From Caldicellulosiruptoraceae bacterium PP1 (GTDB lineage Bacteria > Bacillota > Thermoanaerobacteria > Caldicellulosiruptorales > Caldicellulosiruptoraceae), in assembly GCA_041320695.1 (NCBI GenBank), contig JBGGOQ010000002.1, positions 333,618 through 397,617 of the forward strand: a DNA stretch of 64,000 nt, read 5' to 3'. The translations under genes were made by a program, and so were the position numbers. This document shows, one piece after another, positions 35,888 to 46,331 of this stretch (position 1 is the first letter of the stretch; every line of letters begins with the position of its first letter). The notes beneath the pieces are model-generated. The model saw only the letters and a list, made by a program, of their open reading frames with translations. It had not been told where the DNA came from and made no database searches.

Positions 35888-37359
35888 GAACAACATCAGC
35901 TAAGGCTGTTGCTTTTGATATTAACTTAAAAGTTATTAAAAAAATGTCTTTTGAATATCCTATATATCATCCAGAACCATTGTGGAGTGAACAAAATCCT
36001 GACCAGATTTTAAATGCAGTATTAAATTCTATAAGATATGTAGTAAACAATATAAATGAATCTTATTCACTTCAAGCTATAGTTCTTAGCTCAGCTATGC
36101 ATAGCATAATACCTGTAGATAAGGATGGTAATTTTCTATACAATTCAATCATCTGGGCAGATAATAGAAGCCAATCATATGCAGATAGCCTAAAAGAAAC
36201 TCAAATAGGTGATGAAATTTACAAAAACACAGGAACACCTATACATGCAATGTCTCCACTCTGCAAAATACTATGGCTTAAGGACAACCAAAAAGAGATT
36301 TATAATAAAACATATAAATTTATTTCTATTAAAGAATACATAATTCTTAAGCTATTTAATGAATATATAGTTGATTATTCAATTGCTTCAGCAACAGGGC
36401 TATTTAATATCTTCAATTTAAAATGGAATAGCCACTCACTTAATCTTATAGGCATAACACATAATAAACTTTCAGAAATTGTTTCGCCATTACATATTAT
36501 AAAAGGTATGAAAAAAGAATATGCTGATTTTTTAAATATAAAAAAAGATATTCCATTTGTTATTGGAGCAAGTGATGGGTGCTTAGCAAACCTTGGTTGT
36601 AATATAATAAAGAAGGGCAGGGCCTCTGTAACAATTGGTACAAGCGGTGCTATCAGGGTTACATCTGATAAACCAGTAATTGATGAATATGGACGTCTTT
36701 TCTCATATATCCTTACTGAAGGTTATTATATTATTGGTGGTTCAATAAATAATGGTGGAATTATATATAAATGGTTTACTGAAGATATTATAGAGAAAAA
36801 TTATAAGGAGTTTGATTTAATAAAGCTACAAGAAAGCTTAAAAGAGATTAAGGCAGGTTCAGATGGACTAATTAGCCTTCCATTTCTTTTAGGAGAAAGG
36901 GCACCATATTGGGATTCAGAGCTTAAAGGGGTTTTGTTTGGGCTTAATATAACACATAAAAAAGAGCATATTCTAAAGTCTTTAATGGAAGGGGTTATCT
37001 TTGGCCTTAAAAATATATGTGATATTATCGAAGATTTAACTGGCAACATAGATGAAATATTTGCAACTGGAGGGTTTACAAAATCTGATATATGGCTTAA
37101 TATTCTTGCAGATATATTTAATAAAAAGGTAATTGTAACAGACGACTATGAAAATACCTGTTTAGGTGCTGCAATACTCGGATTTTATGCACTTAGGTAT
37201 ATTAAATCATTTGATGAATTAAGCAAATATATGCCTGAATTAAAAGTAATTTATCCAGATCAAAATAATTATGAAATATATAAAGAATTATTTATAATAT
37301 ATAAAAGGCTGTATAACATTTTAAAAGATGAATTTAAAAATTTAAAAAAATTTCAATGA
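35860..37359 (+). CDS. gntK: Gluconokinase (FGGY family)
   Basis: A 499-residue FGGY sugar kinase that phosphorylates gluconate to 6-phosphogluconate. Motifs: VDIGTTSAKAVAFD phosphate loop, SSAMHSIIPVD and IIWADNRSQ of the gluconokinase subgroup, and the ATP-binding ATGGFTKSDIWLNILAD. The specificity call is supported by the 6-phosphogluconate dehydrogenase gene starting 14 bases after its stop. ATG at 35860 is preceded by AAGAAGGAG, which lies within the tail of the upstream broken gene. Confidence 0.85.
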   Translation: MDYIIAVDIGTTSAKAVAFDINLKVIKKMSFEYPIYHPEPLWSEQNPDQILNAVLNSIRYVVNNINESYSLQAIVLSSAMHSIIPVDKDGNFLYNSIIWADNRSQSYADSLKETQIGDEIYKNTGTPIHAMSPLCKILWLKDNQKEIYNKTYKFISIKEYIILKLFNEYIVDYSIASATGLFNIFNLKWNSHSLNLIGITHNKLSEIVSPLHIIKGMKKEYADFLNIKKDIPFVIGASDGCLANLGCNIIKKGRASVTIGTSGAIRVTSDKPVIDEYGRLFSYILTEGYYIIGGSINNGGIIYKWFTEDIIEKNYKEFDLIKLQESLKEIKAGSDGLISLPFLLGERAPYWDSELKGVLFGLNITHKKEHILKSLMEGVIFGLKNICDIIEDLTGNIDEIFATGGFTKSDIWLNILADIFNKKVIVTDDYENTCLGAAILGFYALRYIKSFDELSKYMPELKVIYPDQNNYEIYKELFIIYKRLYNILKDEFKNLKKFQ

Positions 37360-37373
37360 AAAGGGTGTTTTTT

Positions 37374-38774
37374 ATGCTTTCTGATATTGGTGTTATTGGG
37401 CTTGGTGTTATGGGAAGAAATTTAGTTTTAAATCTTGAAGAAAAAAATCTAACTGTATCTTCATATGACAATGACATACAAGCAGTAGACAAAATGATTT
37501 CTCTTAGCAAAGATAAAAAAATAAATGTATTTTCAAATGTTCAGGATTTTATTGAATCACTTAAAATACCAAGAATTATAATTATAATGGTACCTGCAGG
37601 AAAAGTTGTTGATGAAGTTATTGATACTATACTTCCTTATCTAAGTAGTAATGATATTGTTATTGATGGTGGTAATTCCTACTTCAAGGATACAATTCGA
37701 AGATATTACTTTTTAGAAGCAAAAGGAATAAGATTTCTTGGTGTTGGAATTTCAGGTGGTGAAGAAGGTGCAAGAAAAGGACCAAGCCTAATGGTTGGAG
37801 GCTCTTTTGAAGCATGGGATGCTGTGAAAGGTATACTTAATAGTATTGCTGCAAAGGTTGATGAAGTTCCATGCTGTGATTATATTGGGAATGATGGAGC
37901 AGGGCATTTTGTCAAAATGATACATAATGGTATTGAATATGCAGATATGCAGCTTATTAGCGAGGCATATTTTCTTATGAAAGAGTTACTTAAATTATCT
38001 ACAAGTGAGATTAGGAAAGTATTTCTTAAATGGAATGAAGGCGAATTAAATTCATATCTTATTCAAATTACAGCTGATGTTTTGGGCAAAATTGATGAAG
38101 AAACAGGTAAGCCTCTTGTTGATTTAATTTTGGATACAGCTCAGCAAAAAGGAACAGGTAAATGGTCTTCTATAGAAGCATTAGACATAGGGGCTTTTTC
38201 ACCTACTATTGTTGAAGCAGTTTTTGCGAGAATTATTTCAGCAAGAAAAGATGAAAGAGTTTTAGCATCCAAGCTATTAAAAGGTGTGGATGTTAATGTT
38301 TATAACAATAAAAACCAAATTATTGATAATATTCATGATGCACTATATGCCGCAAAAATATGTTCATATGCACAAGGATTTGATATATTAAGTATTGCTT
38401 CAAAACAATATAATTGGGATTTAAAGCTTGATAAAATTGCATCATTATGGCAAGGTGGCTGTATAATAAGGGCTCAATTTCTAAACAGGATAAGAGAGGC
38501 ATACACAAGAAATCCAAATCTTAATAACCTACTTTTGGATGAATACTTTAAGGGAAAAATTGAATCAACCATTGATGGCTTGAGAAGTGTGCTTGTGATG
38601 GCTATTAAAAATGGAATTCCTGTTATAGCTTTTGCTTCAGCTTTACAATACTATGATTTATACAGAAGTGAACGATTACCTGCTAATTTAATTCAAGCAC
38701 AACGTGACTATTTTGGAGGTCATACTTATCAAAGGATAGACAAAGAAGGAGTTTTTCATACTAAATGGTATTAA
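37374..38774 (+). CDS. gnd: 6-phosphogluconate dehydrogenase, decarboxylating
   Basis: A full-length (466 aa) enzyme converting 6-phosphogluconate to ribulose 5-phosphate, CO2 and NAD(P)H. Visible are the Rossmann motif IGVIGLGVMGRN, substrate-binding GISGGEEGARKGPSLM, catalytic-lysine region GHFVKMIHNGIEYADMQ and the C-terminal FGGHTYQRID tail. I chose ATG at 37374 after AAAAGGGTG; an ATG at 37356 overlaps the kinase stop and would bury the ribosome site. With gluconokinase it forms a gluconate catabolism operon. Confidence 0.93.
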   Translation: MLSDIGVIGLGVMGRNLVLNLEEKNLTVSSYDNDIQAVDKMISLSKDKKINVFSNVQDFIESLKIPRIIIIMVPAGKVVDEVIDTILPYLSSNDIVIDGGNSYFKDTIRRYYFLEAKGIRFLGVGISGGEEGARKGPSLMVGGSFEAWDAVKGILNSIAAKVDEVPCCDYIGNDGAGHFVKMIHNGIEYADMQLISEAYFLMKELLKLSTSEIRKVFLKWNEGELNSYLIQITADVLGKIDEETGKPLVDLILDTAQQKGTGKWSSIEALDIGAFSPTIVEAVFARIISARKDERVLASKLLKGVDVNVYNNKNQIIDNIHDALYAAKICSYAQGFDILSIASKQYNWDLKLDKIASLWQGGCIIRAQFLNRIREAYTRNPNLNNLLLDEYFKGKIESTIDGLRSVLVMAIKNGIPVIAFASALQYYDLYRSERLPANLIQAQRDYFGGHTYQRIDKEGVFHTKWY

Positions 38775-38882
38775 ATAAGTATATAATAGTCTTTTAGAAT
38801 GGATAATTTTTTATAAGTAGTATGCATAACATTGCAGCTAATAATAAAATACCATACTATATTTAAGGAGATGAAATAAAAA

Positions 38883-40280
38883 TTGCAAATAAACCAAAGA
38901 TTAAATTCAAAAATAATTATTGCTACCATATTTTCTTCATTTTTAGCTCCGTTTATGTCAAGTGCAGTAAATATTGCTGTGCCAAAGATAGCAAAGGAAC
39001 TCAACTTAAACGCAATAGAAGCAAACTTTATTGTTTTATCTTTTATCCTTTTTTCTGCTGCTTTTATGTTACCAATTGGCAAAATAGCTGATAGTTTTTC
39101 ACGCTCAAAGCTTTTTTTGTTTGGTAATATATTATTCTTAATATCTTCTGTTGGTTGTATGTTATCAAAGGGTTTTTTAAGCTTAATAATTTTCAGATGT
39201 ATTCAAGGAGCATCTTCATCTTTTATTTTTGCAACTTCAATGCCAATACTTATTTCTCATAATCCACCTCAATATAGGGGTAGATTATTGGGATATAATA
39301 CTGCAGCTGTATACCTTGGAATATCATTAGGACCATTTGTTGGTGGTATTATAATTGATAGTATTGGCTATAGTGGTATTTTTCTTTTTTCAGCAATAAT
39401 AAGTCTTATAAGTGTTCTACTTATCATTATTGCAAAGAAAGAAATAATAGAAGAGGAAAAGTTAATTAGCCTAAAAGATTTTGATATAAAAGGTTCATTA
39501 TTCGCTATCATAGGATTAAATTTACTTATGTATGGTGCATCTACATTTTCATATTCTATAATTAATAAAATACTATTTATATTAGGGATTTTATCCGTAG
39601 TATTATTAATTATTGTAGAAAAAAATGTAAAAAATCCTTTGGTAGATATTAAGATATTTTCTAATAATAAACCATTTATATTTTCAAACTTAGCAGCACT
39701 TATAAACTATTGTGCTACTTATGGTGCTGGGTATATGGTTTCATTATATTTACAAAATGTAAAAGGAATAGATGCGAAAGCTGCAGGTATTATTATGATA
39801 ATACAGCCTATATTTCAAATTATACTTTCCATTTTATCAGGGAGAATATCAGAAAAAAAGAATCCAACTATAATTGCCACTTTAGGCATGATTCTTTTAT
39901 CTATAGGACTATTAATTTATGTAACATTTACTCAAAATACACCATTTTATTTACTTTATATTAATTTAATTATTATGGGTGTAGGATTTGGGCTATTTTC
40001 TTCACCAAATACAAATGTTGTAATGTCCTCAGTAAAAAAAGAGTTTTTTTCAATTGCTTCATCTATAATTTCTGAAATGAGGCTTGTAGGACAAGCTTTT
40101 AGTATGGCAATTATTTCAATAGTATTTTCAATATTTTTCAAAGGCACAAAAGGACTATTTGATAAAATAGCTCTAATGAATAGTTTTAAGTTGATTTTTG
40201 CGGTTTTCTTTATTTTATCAATTTTTGGTATATTAGCATCGCTTGTGAGGGTTGAAAGGAAAAATGCAAATGAAAATTAA
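38883..40280 (+). CDS. MFS efflux transporter, DHA2/EmrB-QacA type
   Basis: A 465-residue protein with about 14 membrane helices. The helix-1 end MSSAVNIAVPKIAKEL, the loop LPIGKIADSFSRSKLF and motif C (GPFVGGIIIDSIGY, about residues 150-163) mark a drug:H+ antiporter. Substrate is unknown; a gluconate role is unlikely for this family. TTG at 38883 follows AAGGAG with long spacing. It is 108 bases after gnd, so co-transcription is possible. Confidence 0.82.
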   Translation: MQINQRLNSKIIIATIFSSFLAPFMSSAVNIAVPKIAKELNLNAIEANFIVLSFILFSAAFMLPIGKIADSFSRSKLFLFGNILFLISSVGCMLSKGFLSLIIFRCIQGASSSFIFATSMPILISHNPPQYRGRLLGYNTAAVYLGISLGPFVGGIIIDSIGYSGIFLFSAIISLISVLLIIIAKKEIIEEEKLISLKDFDIKGSLFAIIGLNLLMYGASTFSYSIINKILFILGILSVVLLIIVEKNVKNPLVDIKIFSNNKPFIFSNLAALINYCATYGAGYMVSLYLQNVKGIDAKAAGIIMIIQPIFQIILSILSGRISEKKNPTIIATLGMILLSIGLLIYVTFTQNTPFYLLYINLIIMGVGFGLFSSPNTNVVMSSVKKEFFSIASSIISEMRLVGQAFSMAIISIVFSIFFKGTKGLFDKIALMNSFKLIFAVFFILSIFGILASLVRVERKNANEN

Positions 40281-40374
40281 TACAAATTTTTAATATTAAT
40301 TTTACTGAAAAAACTAATATTGTTGGTAATATTAAAGTATAAAATAAAAATATTTATTTTGGGGAGGATTTTTA

Positions 40375-41358
40375 ATGAAAAAAAGAATTTTATCAATTGT
40401 AATGTTAATTGCGTTCAGTTTAACAATTTTAAATGTATTTGCTGATACTACTTCAACAAATACTAATCAAACTTCTACAGTATCAGATACTGTGTATAGC
40501 ACAACCTATTCATCAACATATGACACTGCAACAACTACATCTACCACATATTCTACAACTTATGGGAACACATACAACAATAATCAGTCTGGAACAATTA
40601 TTCCTCCAATAAGTGATGATAATACAAAACTAACTGAAGGGAATTTCCTTACCAAAGAACAAAAAAGAAATATACTTAATTTAATTATGCAGATAAATAC
40701 TTTAAAGATGAAATTTAATAAAACAAATGCCGAAGTAAATTTTTTAAGAGCTAAAATAAATGCATATATCAAAACTGCTCAGCTTAAGGATCACAAATTT
40801 TTCTCTAATGAACTAAAAAAATCCTTAGAAGATTTAAACAAGACAATACAAGATATACAAAAACAAATAAAGAATGGAAAGAAAATAGATGTTGAAAAGC
40901 TAACAAAAGATCTTCAACAAAAATTAAATGAATACAATACATTAAGGGATACTTATCAAAAACAAGAAACTGCAACAGTTAATCAAGCAGTATATAACGT
41001 TAAAGTTTTACTTGACCAAATTCAACCAACAGTAAAAGCAAAACAAGCTGAAATAGAAGCAATTAATACTAATATAAAAAATAAGGTAAAAGAATATGAG
41101 CAAGCTAAAAAAGACAAAAATTATAATAGTATGGTAACAAAACTTAATGATTTAATTGCTTTATATAATCAGAAAGTAAATAAAATAAATGAAATTAAAA
41201 CTCTTTATACCAATATTTCTGATAAGATCAATATAACATTAAAAAATGCAATTCCAAAAATAAAACTACCATCAATAGAAAATAAAGATAATAAGAATAA
41301 TGAAAAAAAAGAAAATAAAAAAGAAAATGAAAAGGGTAAAGGAAAAGGTAAGAGATAA
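40375..41358 (+). CDS. Secreted coiled-coil protein with low-complexity ends
   Basis: A 327-residue exported protein: signal peptide (MKKRILSIVMLIAFSLTILN, then VFADTT), a Thr/Ser/Tyr-rich segment (about 25-75) with repeated YSTTYG-like units, a long coiled coil (about 90-295) and a Lys/Glu/Asn-rich C-terminus ending in KGKGKGKR. No enzymatic motif is present. It may bind the cell wall or act as a spacer or surface protein. I do not recognise the family. ATG at 40375 follows GGGGAGGA. Confidence 0.6.
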   Translation: MKKRILSIVMLIAFSLTILNVFADTTSTNTNQTSTVSDTVYSTTYSSTYDTATTTSTTYSTTYGNTYNNNQSGTIIPPISDDNTKLTEGNFLTKEQKRNILNLIMQINTLKMKFNKTNAEVNFLRAKINAYIKTAQLKDHKFFSNELKKSLEDLNKTIQDIQKQIKNGKKIDVEKLTKDLQQKLNEYNTLRDTYQKQETATVNQAVYNVKVLLDQIQPTVKAKQAEIEAINTNIKNKVKEYEQAKKDKNYNSMVTKLNDLIALYNQKVNKINEIKTLYTNISDKINITLKNAIPKIKLPSIENKDNKNNEKKENKKENEKGKGKGKR

Positions 41359-41385
41359 TAGATTTTAATATTAAGTTTATTTATT

Positions 41386-41469
41386 AGGGACTGCCCAACA
41401 AGTGATATGCTTAGTGTCTACTGTACAGGGAGCATATCAAAGATAAGTTGGCAGTCCCTTTACTTTTTT
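41386..41469 (+). terminator. Compound hairpin, terminator or small mobile element
   Basis: Two nested perfect stems: AGGGACTGCC with GGCAGTCCCT (41386-41395 with 41450-41459) and TGATATGCT with AGCATATCA (41403-41411 with 41431-41439), then a T-rich tail. It can terminate the upstream gene, but the size and outer inverted repeats also fit a MITE-like element. Confidence 0.65.
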
Positions 41470-41640
41470 ATTTTGCTTTATGTCATAGAACAATTTACTA
41501 TATTATTGAACTTGGGTTTTAAACGTTTGTTATTAGAACAAATTTAAGTTTTTTTAAGGATATTGTAATTTATAAATTGCGATTAGATTTGTTTCTTAAA
41601 AAAATAATGAGGTATAATTAAGGAAAAGGAGGGGTTTCAT

Positions 41641-42567
41641 ATGAGTTCCTCAAATGGATTTTTTATAAATAGCCATGATAATAAAAGAATTTATGTTTAT
41701 TGTTGGGAAAATGTAGATAAACCAAAAGGTATTGTTCAAATCTTTCATGGGATGGCTGAACATGCAGGCAGATACAAGGATTTTGCAGAATTTCTCAATA
41801 AAAAAGGCTATGTAGTCTTTGCAGATGACCACAGAGGACATGGAAAAACTGAAGATGACGAAAAAATGTTAGGGGTAATTGGCAATGATGGGTTTAATAA
41901 AATAATAGAAGACGAATATCAGATATTAAAACTTTTAATAGAGAAATACTCCAATCTTCCTATTTTTATATTTGGACATAGTTTTGGTTCCTTTTTAGCA
42001 CAAGAGTTTTTAATAAGATATGGTAATGAATTAAACGGTGTTATATTATGCGGTTCTGCTGCCATGACTGGTCCTATTGTAACATTAGGTAGGATTTTAA
42101 CCTCTTTACAAAGAATATTTTTTGGTGAACAGAAAAAAAGTAGGCTTATGAATACATTAAGCTTTGGAAGTTATAATAAAAGGATAAAAAATAATAAAAG
42201 TAAATTTGCTTGGCTTAGTACCGATGAAAATGAGGTAAAAAAGTATGAACAAGATCGGTTATGCGGTAAAATCTTTTCCATAGGCTTTTATTATTATCTT
42301 TTTAAGGCATTTCAGAATCTCTATAAAAAAGAAAGGCTTTCATTAATTCCTAAAGATATTCCTTTACTTATTATATCAGGTCAAGATGACCCAGTTGGGG
42401 AATATGGAAATTTAGTTAAAAAGCTTTATAAAATTTATAAAGATATTGGATTATTAAATGTTTCTCTTAAATTATATCCTAATAAAAGACATGAATTATT
42501 AAATGAAGTGGATAAAAAATTGATATTTAATCATATTATAAAGTGGATGCAAGAAGCAATGAAATAA
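41641..42567 (+). CDS. Alpha/beta hydrolase, monoacylglycerol-lipase-like
   Basis: A 308-residue alpha/beta hydrolase (Hydrolase_4/S33 type). The HGMAEHAGRY oxyanion motif, nucleophile elbow GHSFGS (near residue 116) and the later GQDDPVG (acid) and RHELLNE (His) complete the triad. Similar to bacterial lysophospholipase/monoacylglycerol lipase. No signal peptide. ATG at 41641 follows AAGGAGGGG; a free-standing gene. Confidence 0.87.
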   Translation: MSSSNGFFINSHDNKRIYVYCWENVDKPKGIVQIFHGMAEHAGRYKDFAEFLNKKGYVVFADDHRGHGKTEDDEKMLGVIGNDGFNKIIEDEYQILKLLIEKYSNLPIFIFGHSFGSFLAQEFLIRYGNELNGVILCGSAAMTGPIVTLGRILTSLQRIFFGEQKKSRLMNTLSFGSYNKRIKNNKSKFAWLSTDENEVKKYEQDRLCGKIFSIGFYYYLFKAFQNLYKKERLSLIPKDIPLLIISGQDDPVGEYGNLVKKLYKIYKDIGLLNVSLKLYPNKRHELLNEVDKKLIFNHIIKWMQEAMK

Positions 42568-42655
42568 AGAAATGTATTAGTTAAAATAAATTTCACTATT
42601 CCACATTATTAACATAATTCACAGTAGAGTATATACATTCTGTTTATATTATGCC

Positions 42656-42685
42656 TGTGGATAATGTGGATAACTTTGTGGATTA
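42656..42685 (-). promoter_or_regulatory. Cluster of three DnaA boxes
   Basis: Two adjacent copies of TGTGGATAA (42656-42664 and 42665-42673), the exact complement of the consensus DnaA box TTATCCACA, are followed by a one-mismatch copy TGTGGATTA (42677-42685). They lie in the 220-base gap before the pyruvate-kinase-like gene and are not next to dnaA or dnaN. Confidence 0.75.
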
Positions 42686-42758
42686 ATTATAAAATCAGTA
42701 TTTTAGTTGTTGATAAATATTTATATGTTAAAATATTCAAAAAAATAGTATTTCAGAT

Positions 42759-42764
42759 TATAAT
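42759..42764 (+). promoter_or_regulatory. Likely -10 box of the pyruvate-kinase-like gene
   Basis: TATAAT 24 bases before the ATG, with no clear -35; the DnaA boxes end 74 bases upstream. Confidence 0.4.
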
Positions 42765-42787
42765 ATAGGGTAAGGGGGTATATAGAG

Positions 42788-43333
42788 ATGCATTTTGAAA
42801 GTGCAGGAGAAAAAAATACACAAAAAACAATTGAACTTGCTTTAAAGGTAGCAAATGAAAAAGGTATAAATCATATTGTAGTTGCTTCATGCAGCGGGAA
42901 TACAGCAAAGCTTCTAAAAGATTGTGGTAAAAAGGTAGTTGTTGTAACTCATGTGAATGGCTTTGAAAGACCTGGAGAGATGGAGATTTCACAAGACACT
43001 ATTAATGAACTAAAAAGTTATGGCTTCAAAGTATACACTGGTACCCACGTCTTATCAGGTGCTGAAAGGGGTATCTCAAGAAAATTTGGTGGTGTTTACC
43101 CTGTTGAGATAATAGCACATTCTTTAAGAATGTTGGGACAAGGACTAAAAGTTGCAGTTGAAGTTTCTATTATGGCTCTTGATGCGGGATTGATACCTTA
43201 TGGTGAAGATATAATTGCAATTGGAGGGACACAATCAGGTGCTGATACAGCAGCAATAATAAGGCCATCTCATGCAGCATCAATATTTGAGACTAAGATT
43301 AAAGAAATAATATGTAAGCCAAGTAACTTTTAA
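42788..43333 (+). CDS. Stand-alone pyruvate kinase C-terminal-like domain
   Basis: A 181-residue protein that corresponds to the pyruvate-kinase alpha/beta (C-terminal, regulatory) domain only: NTQKTIELALKVANEKGI, IVVASCSGNTAKLL and the C-terminal IIAIGGTQSGADTAAII. The catalytic barrel is absent, as is typical of this small clostridial family, so it is not a kinase. It might bind a nucleotide or phospho-sugar effector; function unproven. ATG at 42788 follows TAAGGGGGT. Confidence 0.8.
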   Translation: MHFESAGEKNTQKTIELALKVANEKGINHIVVASCSGNTAKLLKDCGKKVVVVTHVNGFERPGEMEISQDTINELKSYGFKVYTGTHVLSGAERGISRKFGGVYPVEIIAHSLRMLGQGLKVAVEVSIMALDAGLIPYGEDIIAIGGTQSGADTAAIIRPSHAASIFETKIKEIICKPSNF

Positions 43334-43456
43334 AATAATAAAAAATAATAGCAATAACTATAAGAATATTTTTAGGTACATCAATAAAAATATTAATAGA
43401 TAATTTAATAATAAATGAATATTATAAAAAAATTATTGAAATAAATAAATTCCGAC

Positions 43457-43484
43457 TTGATTTATAGGAATACTATGATATAAT
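43457..43484 (+). promoter_or_regulatory. Probable copA promoter
   Basis: TTGATT (43457-43462) and TATAAT (43479-43484) with 16-base spacing, about 40 bases before the start codon. I see no obvious CsoR or CopY operator. Confidence 0.55.
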
Positions 43485-43525
43485 ATATACAAAATAGTTT
43501 GTAAACTTATGGAGTGATAAATAAT

Positions 43526-45994
43526 ATGAAAAAAAAGACCTTAAATATTACTGGAATGACATGCACGGCTTGTGCAAGAGCTATTGAAAAAAGTGTTAGT
43601 AAAGTAGAGGGAGTATCTTCTGCATCAGTAAACTTTGCGACAGAAAAATTAGTAGTTGAAATGGATGAAAACAAAGTAGATTTAGAAAAGATAAAAGAAG
43701 CAGTAAAAAAAGCAGGTTATGGTGTAGAAGAGGAAAAACAAGAAAATATAAAAGAAATAATAATACCAATATCTGGTATGACCTGTGCTTCTTGTGTTAC
43801 AGCAATAGAAAAAGCAATAAAAAAGTTACCCGGGATTGAAGAAGTAAGTGTAAATTTAACAACCGAGAAAGCAAAAGTAAAATATGATTCGACATCTGTC
43901 AGATTATCCGAAATAAAAAGTGCTATTACAAAAGCAGGATATACACCTTTAGAGATTGATTCACAGCAACAAAAAGATTATCATAAAGAGCAAAAAGAGA
44001 AAGAGATAAAGAAACTAAAATTACGATTTATCTATTCATCAATTTTTGCTATTCCGCTTTTATATATTTCTATGGGCCATTTATTTGGTTTGCCTATACC
44101 AAGAATAATAATGCCAGAAGAAAACCCCTTTTATTTTGCTTTAATACAGCTTATTCTGGTTATTCCAATTATTGCTGCAGGGTTTAAATTTTACACAATA
44201 GGATTTAGTAGACTTTTTAATAGAGAACCCAATATGGATTCATTAATAGCTGTTGGAACAAGTGCAGCAATACTGTATGGAATTTATGCAATATTTGAAA
44301 TTGCTATTGGGAATAATGAATATGCAAAAGAGATGTATTTTGAAACTGCTGGAGTCATCATAGCCCTAATTTCTCTTGGTAAATATTTAGAAGCAGTATC
44401 AAAAGGTAGAGCATCAGATGCAATAAAAAAGCTAATGGGCCTTGCACCTAAGACTGCTACAATTATTAATCAGGGACAAGAGCTGGTTATTCCTATTGAT
44501 GAGGTTGAAGTAGGGGATATTCTATTAGTTAGACCTGGTGAAAAAATACCTGTTGATGGTGAAGTAATTGAGGGGAGAACCTCTGTCGATGAGTCAATGT
44601 TGACAGGTGAAAGTATACCTGTTGAAAAAAATGTTGGAAGTTTAGTTTATGGTGCAAGTATAAATAAAAATGGTGTGATAAAAATTAAAGCTACAAAGGT
44701 AGGTAAAGATACTATACTTGCACAGATAATTAGACTTGTTGAAGATGCTCAAGCCACAAAAGCACCAATTGCAAAATTAGCAGATATTATTTCTGGATAT
44801 TTTGTTCCAGTTGTAATTGGTATAGCTTTAGTATCTTCTATATTATGGTATATTTCTGGTGAATCTTTAACCTTTGCTTTAAAGATTTTCATTTCAGTTT
44901 TAGTTATTGCCTGCCCATGTGCTTTGGGGCTTGCTACACCAACTGCAATTATGGTAGGAACAGGTAAAGGTGCAGAGTACGGAGTTTTAATAAAAAGTGG
45001 TGAGGCACTCGAAATAGCTCATAAGATTACAGCTATTGTTTTTGATAAGACAGGAACAATTACTGAAGGAAAGCCTATAGTCACTGATATAATCTCAGAA
45101 AACGGTTTTAATGAGGATGAAGTACTTAAATTTGCAGCTTCAGCCGAAAAAAGCTCTGAACATCCACTTGGGGAAGCTATTGTTAATATGGCTAAAGAGA
45201 AGAATATGCAATTATTGGATGTAAGTAACTTTGAGGCAATTCCGGGTGAAGGAATTGAAACATTAATTGATGGTAAAAGAGTTATCTTGGGCAATAAAAA
45301 ACTTATGGATAATAAAGGAATTCAAATTTCACTTTTAAGTCAATGGGAAAAACTTGCTCAAGAAGGTAAAACACCTATGTTTGTAGCTATTGATGGAATG
45401 TTCGCAGGAATTATTGCTGTTGCAGATGTTTTAAAGCCAAGCAGTAAAAAGGCTATAGAAATTCTTCACAATATGGGTATAGAGGTATATATGTTGACAG
45501 GTGATAATAAAAAGACAGCACAAGCTATCGCAAGACAAGTAGGTATAGATAAGGTCTTAGCTGAGGTTTTACCTCAAGATAAAGCAAATGAAGTGAAAAA
45601 ACTTCAAGCTGAAGGCAAAAAAGTTGCTATGGTTGGTGATGGTATTAATGATGCACCAGCATTAGCTCAAGCTGATATCGGGATAGCAATAGGCTCTGGA
45701 ACTGATGTTGCAATTGAATCTGCTGATATTGTTTTAATGAAAAGTGATATTTTAGATGTTCCGACAGCAATAAATTTAAGTAAAAAGACAATTAGAAATA
45801 TAAAACAAAATCTATTTTGGGCATTTTTTTATAATGTAATAGGTATACCAATTGCAGCAGGTGTATTATATATATTTGGAGGACCACTATTAAATCCTAT
45901 TATAGCAGCACTTGCTATGGCTTTTAGTTCGGTATCTGTTGTAACAAATGCATTAAGGTTAAAAAGGTTTAAACCTTTTAATATAAAAATATAA
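43526..45994 (+). CDS. copA: Copper-exporting P-type ATPase
   Basis: A P1B-1 ATPase of 822 residues that pumps Cu(I) out of the cell. Two N-terminal heavy-metal domains ([12 protein letters not shown] and [12 protein letters not shown]) precede the membrane part with [13 protein letters not shown] (CPC from Cys463). The phosphorylation site is DKTGT (Asp507), with TGES and [10 protein letters not shown] following. The [10 protein letters not shown] context is specific for copper. ATG at 43526 follows GGAGTGATAA; a GTG at 43514 lies inside the ribosome site. The copper chaperone gene follows 19 bases later. Confidence 0.93.
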   Translation: MKKKTLNITGMTCTACARAIEKSVSKVEGVSSASVNFATEKLVVEMDENKVDLEKIKEAVKKAGYGVEEEKQENIKEIIIPISGMTCASCVTAIEKAIKKLPGIEEVSVNLTTEKAKVKYDSTSVRLSEIKSAITKAGYTPLEIDSQQQKDYHKEQKEKEIKKLKLRFIYSSIFAIPLLYISMGHLFGLPIPRIIMPEENPFYFALIQLILVIPIIAAGFKFYTIGFSRLFNREPNMDSLIAVGTSAAILYGIYAIFEIAIGNNEYAKEMYFETAGVIIALISLGKYLEAVSKGRASDAIKKLMGLAPKTATIINQGQELVIPIDEVEVGDILLVRPGEKIPVDGEVIEGRTSVDESMLTGESIPVEKNVGSLVYGASINKNGVIKIKATKVGKDTILAQIIRLVEDAQATKAPIAKLADIISGYFVPVVIGIALVSSILWYISGESLTFALKIFISVLVIACPCALGLATPTAIMVGTGKGAEYGVLIKSGEALEIAHKITAIVFDKTGTITEGKPIVTDIISENGFNEDEVLKFAASAEKSSEHPLGEAIVNMAKEKNMQLLDVSNFEAIPGEGIETLIDGKRVILGNKKLMDNKGIQISLLSQWEKLAQEGKTPMFVAIDGMFAGIIAVADVLKPSSKKAIEILHNMGIEVYMLTGDNKKTAQAIARQVGIDKVLAEVLPQDKANEVKKLQAEGKKVAMVGDGINDAPALAQADIGIAIGSGTDVAIESADIVLMKSDILDVPTAINLSKKTIRNIKQNLFWAFFYNVIGIPIAAGVLYIFGGPLLNPIIAALAMAFSSVSVVTNALRLKRFKPFNIKI

Positions 45995-46013
45995 AAAGAA
46001 AGGAAGATTGGAT

Positions 46014-46223
46014 ATGAAAAAGAAAATCTCTATTGAAGGGATGACCTGCCAGCACTGCGTTAGACGTGTTGAAAATGCTCTAAAGGAATTAGATGGTGTG
46101 AAATCAGTAAAGGTTGATTTAGCAGGAAAATCTGCAGAGGTTGAATTAACTCAAGATATAGATAATCAAAAAATTATAGCTGCAATTGATGATGTTGGAT
46201 ATGAAGTTACAAAAATTGAGTAA
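46014..46223 (+). CDS. copZ: Copper chaperone CopZ
   Basis: A 69-residue single heavy-metal-associated domain with GMTCQHCVRRVE. It would carry Cu(I) to the neighbouring ATPase. ATG at 46014 lies 7 bases after AAAGGAAG; the TTG at 46008 is too close. It ends just before a terminator, completing a copA-copZ operon without a linked CsoR. Confidence 0.9.
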   Translation: MKKKISIEGMTCQHCVRRVENALKELDGVKSVKVDLAGKSAEVELTQDIDNQKIIAAIDDVGYEVTKIE

Positions 46224-46251
46224 TAATTTTTTTATTAATATTAAATCAGCT

Positions 46252-46292
46252 AAAGGCTACCTATTAAAAATTTGTGGTAGCCTTTATTTTTT
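46252..46292 (+). terminator. Intrinsic terminator after copZ
   Basis: Perfect ten-base stem (46252-46261 with 46276-46285) followed by ATTTTTT. Confidence 0.9.
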
Positions 46293-46331
46293 GTATAATT
46301 ATTATAAGAATAAAAAAAGGGGATTTTATTT

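Noticed and set aside
42656..42685. Chromosomal origin oriC
   Set aside because: Only three boxes, no dnaA, dnaN or rpmH next to them, and no clear 13-mer unwinding repeats; kept only as a DnaA-box cluster.
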